The notes beneath the pieces were generated by a model. It saw nothing but the letters and a program-made list of their open reading frames with translations, was not told where the DNA came from and made no database searches. DNA of 10,437 nt from JAIRTY01 sp050257395. Its GTDB lineage: Bacteria > Actinomycetota > Actinomycetes > Streptosporangiales > Streptosporangiaceae. The DNA is taken from NCBI GenBank assembly GCA_050257395.1, contig JBLMWU010000120.1, forward strand, positions 1-10,437, given 5' to 3'. This document shows positions 6,486-10,437 of the stretch, in pieces (position 1 is the first letter of the stretch; each line of letters starts with the position of its first letter). The position numbers and the translations under genes are program-made.

Positions 6486-6498
6486 CATACGTTATAGA
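6486..6498. promoter_or_regulatory. AT-rich -10-like patch in the divergent crotonase/SDR spacer
   Basis: CATACGTTATAGA stands out in the very GC-rich 247-base spacer 6316-6562. It offers TANNNT-type -10 boxes on the plus strand (towards the SDR remnant) and TATAAC on the minus strand (towards the crotonase, with a leader near 175 bases). No convincing -35 box lies at the right distance on either strand. The rest of the spacer shows nothing I can name. Confidence 0.2.
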
Positions 6499-6562
6499 AG
6501 CCATGCAGGGACGGGAAGGAGCGGGACCGTCCCGGCCGGATGCCGTGCCTGGAGGCTGCGTG

Positions 6563-6814
6563 ATGACGATGCCGGGCAAGACCTGCCTGGTCACCGGGGC
6601 GACCAGCGGAATCGGGAAGGAGACGGCGGCCCGGCTGGCCATGCTCGGCGCCACTGTCATCATCGCCGCCCGGGACGCGGCACGCGGTGAGCTGGCCGCG
6701 GGGGAGATCCGCCAGCGCGTGCCGGCAGGCGGCCCGGTATGGCATCAAGCCCGGCTGGAACAGCTTCAGTCAGCTCTACGTGCGACTGCCCGACGGCGGC
6801 GGCAAGATGCGTGA
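6563..6814 (+). pseudogene. 5' remnant of a short-chain dehydrogenase/reductase gene
   Basis: The start is intact: GGAGG at 6551-6555 and ATG at 6563. The protein opens like an SDR with 'KTCLVTGATSGIGKETAARL', the TGxxxGIG nucleotide-binding motif, followed by 'ATVIIAARD' ending the second strand as in NADP-preferring, retinol-dehydrogenase-like members. After about 57 codons the resemblance stops near 'RVPAGG'. Up to there 52 of 57 codons end in G or C; in the next 25 codons of the same frame only 12 do, and the frame closes at 6814. The Asn, Ser and YxxxK catalytic residues of SDRs (normal length about 250-300 residues) are all missing, so no active enzyme can be made. It is divergent from the crotonase gene. 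Confidence 0.8.
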
Positions 6815-6887
6815 CCTCGTCATCGGCGCCAAACAGCTTTCCGGCGCAGCCCTCATCAAGATCGCCGCCGACGGGCTGTCAACCTGA
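6735..6887 (+). pseudogene. 3' fragment of an unidentified gene fused out of frame to the SDR remnant
   Basis: From about 6735 a different frame takes over and ends at TGA 6885-6887. It encodes about 50 residues beginning 'RYGIKPGWNSFSQLYVRLP' and including 'GGKMRDLVIGAKQLSGAAL' with 'IKIAADGLST' at the end. Codon use is gene-like: 42 of 50 codons end in G or C, against 12 of 25 in the overlapping SDR frame. The sequence is not low-complexity and looks like the C-terminus of a globular protein, but I do not recognise the family and it does not resemble an SDR C-terminus. There is no start of its own, so it is probably the tail of a gene whose front was deleted when it joined the SDR. A single frameshift in one gene is the less likely alternative. 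Confidence 0.55.
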
Positions 6888-7074
6888 ACAAACTCGGCAC
6901 TGCGCCATCCTGCCCGCCATTGAGCCCCAAGCGGACCTACGGCCAGCGGGGGAGAGGCATCCGGGGCGGAGCCGCCGGTCCTGGCCGCCTGGCTGGCCGG
7001 CGGGCAGCCTGCCCAGCCCGCCGCAGGCCTGAGCCGGGCGGGGCCGCGGTCCGCCGGTGCGCCAGGATCGTCGC

Positions 7075-8220
7075 ATGGAACCCGTGCTGATCGCCGGGGC
7101 GGGCATCGGCGGCCTCGCCCTCGGCGCCGGGCTGGCCCGCCGGGGCATCCCCGCAGTCGTCCTGGAACAGGCCCGGCAGCTCGCGCCGGTGGGGGCAGGC
7201 CTCACGCTGCAGCCGAACGCGGTGCTCGCGCTGCGCCGCCTGGGCCTGGCCGGCGGCCTCGAGCGGGCCGGGGTGCCGTTGTCATCGGCTGCTCTGTACG
7301 ACGCCCGCGGCCATGTCCTGCTGCGGCCCGGTCCTGCGCAGGCCCGCGCCCTGCTGGACGACGTCGGCGCGCCCGCCCTCGGGCTGCATCGCGCCACCGT
7401 GCACGCGGCACTGGCCGGGCAGCTGGGCACGAGCGAACTGCGGCTGGGCTCCGTTGTGTCCTCAGTGGCGCCGGACGAGGCGGTGGTGACGCTCACCAGC
7501 GGAGAGGAGATCGCCGGGGCGGTGGTCATCGGCGCGGACGGCCTGCGCTCCGCCGTCCGCCAGGCGCTGTTCGGCGCGTCAGCACCCCGCTACAGCGGCT
7601 ACTACTGCTGGCGCGGCGTCACCACGGCCAGCCCGTTCCCGGGCGACTGGGCGGGGGAGTACTGGGGATCGGGGCGCCGTTTCGGGGGCTGCGCCATCGA
7701 TGGTGGCCGGCTGTACTGGTACCTGGCCGCCAACGGGCCGGCCGGCGGGACGGACAGCGACCTCAGGGCCGCGCTGGCGCAGGCCGCGGCGGAGTTCCCC
7801 GGCGATGTCCGGCAGGCCGTGCGGGATACACCGGTCAGCGCCGTCCGCCGCGACGACATCTGTGACCGGCCGCCGGGCACCCGGTGGGGCAGTGCACGCG
7901 TCACGCTGATCGGCGACGCGGCGCATCCGATGACGCCGAACCTGGGCCAGGGGGCGTGCCAGGCAATCGAGGACGCGCTCGTGCTCACCGAGCTGATCAG
8001 CGAGCACGGGCCGGGCCCCGGGGCCCTGCGCCGCTACGAGGAAATCCGGCAGCCGCGGGCGAACGCGGTCGTGACCGCCGCCTACCGGGCCGGGCGCATC
8101 GCCCAGTGGAGCGGGCCCGCCCGCGTCCGGGTCCGGGACACCCTCGCACGCCTCACCCCGCCGGCTCTCCTGGTGCGGCAGCTGCGCTCGTCCTGGCAGC
8201 TTCCGGGACCTGCCGGGTGA
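7075..8220 (+). CDS. FAD-dependent monooxygenase (group A, PHBH fold)
   Basis: A 381-residue flavoprotein hydroxylase that uses NAD(P)H and oxygen. Motifs in order: GAGIGG at 8-13 with E31 ending the second strand (FAD ADP binding), GADGLRSAVR at 153-162 (the DG motif) and GDAAHPMTPNLGQGACQAIEDA at 280-301 (the GD motif). The segment 'YSGYYCWRGV' (173-182) and the overall length fit the urate hydroxylase / 3-hydroxybenzoate 6-hydroxylase / zeaxanthin epoxidase-like branch; the substrate cannot be fixed. No N-terminal signal or membrane anchor is present. ATG 7075 is preferred over an in-frame GTG at 7057 because AGGA (7064-7067) lies seven bases before the ATG. The gene stands alone, with the SDR remnant before it and a hairpin 73 bases after its stop. 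The 187 bases before it (6888-7074) show no other gene. Confidence 0.9.
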   Translation: MEPVLIAGAGIGGLALGAGLARRGIPAVVLEQARQLAPVGAGLTLQPNAVLALRRLGLAGGLERAGVPLSSAALYDARGHVLLRPGPAQARALLDDVGAPALGLHRATVHAALAGQLGTSELRLGSVVSSVAPDEAVVTLTSGEEIAGAVVIGADGLRSAVRQALFGASAPRYSGYYCWRGVTTASPFPGDWAGEYWGSGRRFGGCAIDGGRLYWYLAANGPAGGTDSDLRAALAQAAAEFPGDVRQAVRDTPVSAVRRDDICDRPPGTRWGSARVTLIGDAAHPMTPNLGQGACQAIEDALVLTELISEHGPGPGALRRYEEIRQPRANAVVTAAYRAGRIAQWSGPARVRVRDTLARLTPPALLVRQLRSSWQLPGPAG

Positions 8221-8292
8221 CCGGTCCGCCGGGCCAGCCGCACCGTTGCCCTCCTGCGTGCATCCGCCTGCGCGCCGGGCGGCCAGGAGGTG

Positions 8293-8313
8293 CTTGCTGA
8301 AGATAACAGCAAG
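8293..8313 (+). terminator. Hairpin after the monooxygenase gene, within repeat copy B
   Basis: CTTGCTG (8293-8299) and CAGCAAG (8307-8313) form a perfect seven-pair stem around the loop AAGATAA, 73 bases after the stop of the monooxygenase. It is followed by a purine run rather than a T tract. A terminator role is plausible; because part of it recurs at 5308-5328 it could also be a repeated 3'-end element with another role. Confidence 0.4.
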
Positions 8314-8319
8314 AAGCGG
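8302..8319 (+). repeat. Copy B of the short repeated element
   Basis: GATAACAGCAAGAAGCGG, one mismatch from 5311-5328. Here the left arm is complete and the hairpin at 8293-8313 is intact. Like copy A it lies within 100 bases after a plus-strand stop codon. Confidence 0.6.
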
Positions 8320-8340
8320 GGGAGACGGGCTGAGGGTGCC

Positions 8341-8357
8341 GGGGGAGAGCGGCATGA
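8341..8357 (+). repeat. Second motif, copy B (matches 5398-5414)
   Basis: GGGGGAGAGCGGCATGA, 16 of 17 bases shared with 5398-5414. It is in the same order relative to the GATAACAGCAAG element as the other copy, at a closer distance. Confidence 0.45.
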
Positions 8358-8628
8358 CCATGCGGCAGCCGTGAACAGGCGCGCGTTCGCACCACGCACC
8401 AAGCGCCAGTCAGCTGCGGGCTGGATTCGGGCGTGTGCGTTCGCGATCAGGGACGCCACCACAGCACATGACCTGGCCGGCGATGCTCGGCGTATGGCGG
8501 ACAGCGGAGTTGCCGAACCGGGTGATCAGCGATGGGAAACCGGCGTGCGTCGTCAGCCCTGGCTCACCAGGAGAAACGGGGTCTGGGCAAGCCCGGGTGC
8601 GGGAAGGCCAGAATCTCTGGTGCCGGGC

Positions 8629-8655
8629 TGTCGATTTCCTGGCCGGTCGTTCGTC
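8629..8655 (+). promoter_or_regulatory. Putative ECF42-type promoter of the DGPF-sigma operon
   Basis: TGTCGA (8629-8634) and CGTC (8652-8655) are separated by 17 bases. As I recall from published work on ECF42 sigma factors in Streptomyces, their targets carry TGTCGA at -35 and CGA/TC at -10, and the DGPF gene next to the sigma gene is the main target. Transcription would start near 8662, giving a leader of about 30 bases that contains the GAGGAGG ribosome binding site at 8682-8688. Motif, spacing and position all agree, so autoregulation by the downstream sigma factor is likely. An inverted repeat CCAGA-ATC-TCTGG ends nine bases upstream and may be a regulator site. Confidence 0.72.
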
Positions 8656-8693
8656 TTACTGCGTGACCATCCGGTCGTGACGAGGAGGACGCG

Positions 8694-9041
8694 ATGAAGT
8701 ACATCATGCTGATCTATCAGGGCACCGCGCTTGAGCGGCAGGCCGCGCTGCCCGAGGACGAGCAGAAGCAGGTCTACGCCGACTACCAGGGGATCAATCA
8801 GACGCCGGGTGTCACCCCCGGGCTGCCCATGGGCCTGCCCGAGAACGCGACCACCGTGCGGGTCGAAGGCGGCAAGACCCTGACGACCGACGGCCCGTTC
8901 GCCAGCATGAAGGAGGCCGTCGGCGGTCTGTTCATCCTCGAGGCTGACGACCTCGACGCGGCCATCGAGGTGGCCGCCCGTGTCCCCGCAGCCCGCTACG
9001 GTGGCGCCGTCGAGATCCGCCCCTCGGAGGTGTATTGGTAG
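8694..9041 (+). CDS. DGPF/YCII-family protein, partner of the ECF sigma factor
   Basis: A 115-residue soluble protein of the YCII-related family with the diagnostic TDGPFA motif at 65-70, followed by 'KEAVGGLFILEADDLDAAIEVA' (73-94), the usual helix-strand continuation. Family members have a ferredoxin-like fold and are thought to be small enzymes or ligand binders; the reaction is not known. In actinobacteria these genes occur beside ECF42 sigma factors and are their main targets. ATG 8694 has an excellent site (GAGGAGG, five-base gap). The stop TAG at 9039-9041 lies inside the start of the sigma gene, so the two are translationally coupled. The promoter element at 8629-8655 is just upstream. 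Confidence 0.92.
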   Translation: MKYIMLIYQGTALERQAALPEDEQKQVYADYQGINQTPGVTPGLPMGLPENATTVRVEGGKTLTTDGPFASMKEAVGGLFILEADDLDAAIEVAARVPAARYGGAVEIRPSEVYW

Positions 9042-10222
9042 CCACGCTCGAGCAGGTCTTCCGTGAGGAGTGGGGCCGCGTTCTGGCCACCCTGATCGGC
9101 TTCCTCGGCGACTTTGACCTCGCCGAGGAAGCCGCCCAGGAGGCGTTCGCCATCGCCGCCGGCCGGTGGCCGCGCGACGGCGTCCCCGGCAACCCGCGGG
9201 CCTGGCTGATGACGACGGCGCGGAACCGGGCGACGGACCGGATCCGCCGCGACCGGGCCCTTGCGGCCAAGTTCGGCCTGCTCGCCGCGGGCGATCGTGC
9301 TGAGGTGCCGATGAAGACCACGACGTTCCCGGACGAGCGCCTGGAGCTCATCTTCACCTGCTGTCACCCGGCGCTTGCGGTCGAGGCGCAGGTTGCGCTC
9401 ACCCTGCGCACTCTCGGCGGGCTCAGCACCGATGAGATCGCCCGTGCCTTCCTGGTGCCGGAGCGCACGATGGCGCAGCGGCTGGTGCGGGCCAAGCGGA
9501 AGATCAAGGCGGCGAGGATCCCGTTTCGCGTGCCACCGGTTCACCTGCTCCGCGAGCGTCTCGACGCCGTTCTCGCCGTCGTCTACCTGATCTACAACGA
9601 GGGCTACGGCGGCCGCGACGAGCTGGCGGCGGAGGCGATCTGGCTGGGGCGCGCGCTCGCCGGACTGCTTCCGGACGACCCCGAGGTGCGCGGGCTGCTG
9701 GCGCTGATGCTCCTGCACGACTCCCGGCGCGAGGCGCGGTTCAGCGGCGGCGAGCTCGTGCTGCTCGGCGATCAGGACCGGTCCCGGTGGAACACCGGGC
9801 AGATCGCCAGCGGCCGCGCCGAGCTCGACCGCGCGATCGCCCTCGGCGGCCGCGGGCCGTATGTGCTGCAGGCCGCGATCGCCTCGCTGCACGCCGAGGT
9901 GCCGTGTGACTGGGCGCAGATCGCCGCGCTGTACGGCCAGCTCGGCCGCCTGACCGGCTCGCCCGTCGTGGAGCTCAACCGCGCCATCGCCATCGCCGAG
10001 ACCGAGGGCCCCGAGGCCGGCCTGCGCATCGTCGACCAGCTCGGTCTCGGTGACTTCCGCTACCTGCACTCGACCAGGGCCGAGCTCCTGCGGCGTCTCG
10101 GCCGCATCGATGAGGCGCGCGACGCCTACCGGCGTGCGAGGCAGCTCACCGACGACGGCGCCGAACGGCGCTTCCTCGAACGCCGGCTGACGGAACTGGC
10201 AGGCACGGCAGATTCGGGTTAG
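9035..10222 (+). CDS. ECF42-type RNA polymerase sigma factor with long C-terminal extension
   Basis: A 395-residue protein, about twice the length of a plain ECF sigma factor. Region 2 is at about 7-75 ('FLGDFDLAEEAAQEAFAIAA', 'NPRAWLMTTARNRATDRIRRD'). Region 4 is at about 103-160 ('LRTLGGLSTDEIARAFLVPERTMAQRLVRAKRKI', the promoter -35 binding helix-turn-helix). The extension from about 165 to the end contains 'VVYLIYNEGYGG' (182-193), 'GSPVVELNRAIA' (308-319) and a TPR-like tail 'LRRLGRIDEARDAYRRA' (352-368), features of the ECF42 group. Such factors have no dedicated anti-sigma; the extension is thought to control activity. The start is TTG 9035, with GGAGG at 9026-9030, overlapping the DGPF stop by seven bases. 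Amino acids downstream of this TTG match family N-termini, and no better in-frame start is seen. Confidence 0.92.
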   Translation: MVATLEQVFREEWGRVLATLIGFLGDFDLAEEAAQEAFAIAAGRWPRDGVPGNPRAWLMTTARNRATDRIRRDRALAAKFGLLAAGDRAEVPMKTTTFPDERLELIFTCCHPALAVEAQVALTLRTLGGLSTDEIARAFLVPERTMAQRLVRAKRKIKAARIPFRVPPVHLLRERLDAVLAVVYLIYNEGYGGRDELAAEAIWLGRALAGLLPDDPEVRGLLALMLLHDSRREARFSGGELVLLGDQDRSRWNTGQIASGRAELDRAIALGGRGPYVLQAAIASLHAEVPCDWAQIAALYGQLGRLTGSPVVELNRAIAIAETEGPEAGLRIVDQLGLGDFRYLHSTRAELLRRLGRIDEARDAYRRARQLTDDGAERRFLERRLTELAGTADSG

Positions 10223-10241
10223 CCGCCGTTGTGCGCGGCGG
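10223..10241. terminator. Short hairpin directly after the sigma factor stop
   Basis: CCGCCG (10223-10228) pairs with CGGCGG (10236-10241) around a seven-base loop, starting at the base after the TAG. It has no T tract and is short; the hairpin at 10262-10279 may act with it. Confidence 0.35.
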
Positions 10242-10261
10242 GTGCGAGGGTTCGGCCAGCC

Positions 10262-10279
10262 GCCCGGCCGCTGCCGGGC
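10262..10279. terminator. Hairpin between the sigma factor and the convergent argS
   Basis: GCCCGGC (10262-10268) and GCCGGGC (10273-10279) form a perfect seven-pair stem with the tetraloop CGCT. It lies 40 bases after the sigma stop and 100 bases after the convergent stop at 10379, so it could serve both. Confidence 0.5.
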
Positions 10280-10378
10280 AGCCGGCGAGCTTGCGGATCG
10301 GGCCGCCGGGCTTGAGGACCAGCGGTTGCGGCGGCGCCAGCCTGCCCCAGATCCGCAGAGACGGGCGGCGGAGCCGGG

Positions 10379-10437
10379 CTAGAGGCGATCGGGTGCGGTG
10401 ACGCCGAGCAGGCCGAGCCCGTTGGCCAGGACGATCC
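10379..10437 (-). CDS. argS: Arginyl-tRNA synthetase, last 18 codons (partial)
   Basis: On the minus strand the final bases read 'IVLANGLGLLGVTAPDRL' followed by TAG (10381-10379). The VLANGL-x-LLG-x-x-APER(M/L) ending is characteristic of actinobacterial ArgS, where it closes the C-terminal anticodon-binding helical domain. Only this tail is inside the window, so catalytic motifs cannot be checked. It is convergent with the sigma factor gene; 156 bases (10223-10378) with two hairpins separate them. The call rests on one short but distinctive motif. Confidence 0.72.
   Translation of the reverse strand, partial: IVLANGLGLLGVTAPDRL

Larger units (their letters stand above)
8221..8628. other. 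Gene-free stretch between the monooxygenase and the ECF42-type promoter
   Basis: About 400 bases without a gene I can support. It holds the 8293-8313 hairpin, copy B of the GATAACAGCAAG element and the second repeat motif. Towards its right end are a small inverted repeat GGGC-AA-GCCC at 8585-8594 and CCAGA-ATC-TCTGG at 8608-8620. A tiny frame with a good Shine-Dalgarno run (GGGGGAG at 8341, ATG 8354, six codons ending at 8374) is probably chance. Open frames here have many A/T-ending codons, unlike the flanking genes, so the stretch may be old degraded sequence. Confidence 0.5.

Noticed and set aside
8500..8600. Possible group II intron end or recombinase remnant
   Set aside because: Some GAAA and GG/CC stem-like pieces suggested it, but there is no domain V consensus and no reverse transcriptase or recombinase motif.
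8290..8697. A 135-codon plus-strand frame ending in ATGA overlap with the DGPF start
   Set aside because: The overlap looks operon-like, but many codons end in A or T unlike its neighbours, the product is basic with no recognisable fold, and the frame runs across the ECF42-type promoter.
10240..10260. GGTTCGG resembling a tRNA T-loop
   Set aside because: No acceptor stem or anticodon arm can be built around it; no other tRNA signal was found in the window.

Overview
The window is very GC-rich, with codons ending mostly in G or C, many GTG/TTG starts and purine-rich ribosome binding sites. This fits a filamentous actinomycete chromosome; I cannot name the genus. No tRNA, rRNA, CRISPR array, transposase or phage gene is visible.

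Layout. (1) Positions 1-3296, minus strand: one tightly overlapping operon read right to left: RsbR-like PAS-PAS-STAS protein, RsbS-like STAS protein, RsbT-like switch kinase, an RsbX/RsbU-like protein with both a GHKL ATPase domain and a SpoIIE/PP2C phosphatase domain, then the start of a coiled-coil/PAS sensor protein (probably a histidine kinase) that leaves the window. This is a stressosome-type RsbRST partner-switching module. (2) Positions 3480-5259: a minus-strand MFS transporter divergent from a plus-strand CoA-binding-type protein. (3) Positions 5260-6315: a strong symmetrical hairpin, then a minus-strand crotonase-fold enzyme. (4) Positions 6563-6887: a decayed locus in which the 5' end of a short-chain dehydrogenase gene runs out of frame into the 3' end of an unidentified gene. 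(5) Positions 7075-8220: a plus-strand FAD-dependent monooxygenase. (6) Positions 8221-8693: a gene-free stretch that ends in a promoter. (7) Positions 8694-10222: a DGPF/YCII protein overlapping an ECF sigma factor with a long C-terminal extension, the ECF42-type pair. (8) Positions 10379-10437: the last 18 codons of a convergent gene that reads as arginyl-tRNA synthetase.

How they work together. In the stress module, PAS domains on RsbR would sense a signal. RsbT would phosphorylate RsbS (Ser59) and RsbR (Ser291/Thr325), leave the complex and act on a downstream partner; the phosphatase domain would reset the scaffold. The ECF/DGPF pair looks autoregulated: a TGTCGA-N17-CGTC element, matching the ECF42 promoter signature as I recall it, sits about 30 bases from the expected transcript start to the DGPF start codon. 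The middle genes are metabolic single units with no obvious common pathway.

I see no clearly new system. The most useful leads are the ECF42-type promoter, the stressosome operon ending in a sensor kinase, the chimeric SDR remnant, a crotonase lacking both hydratase glutamates, and a short element repeated behind two genes.
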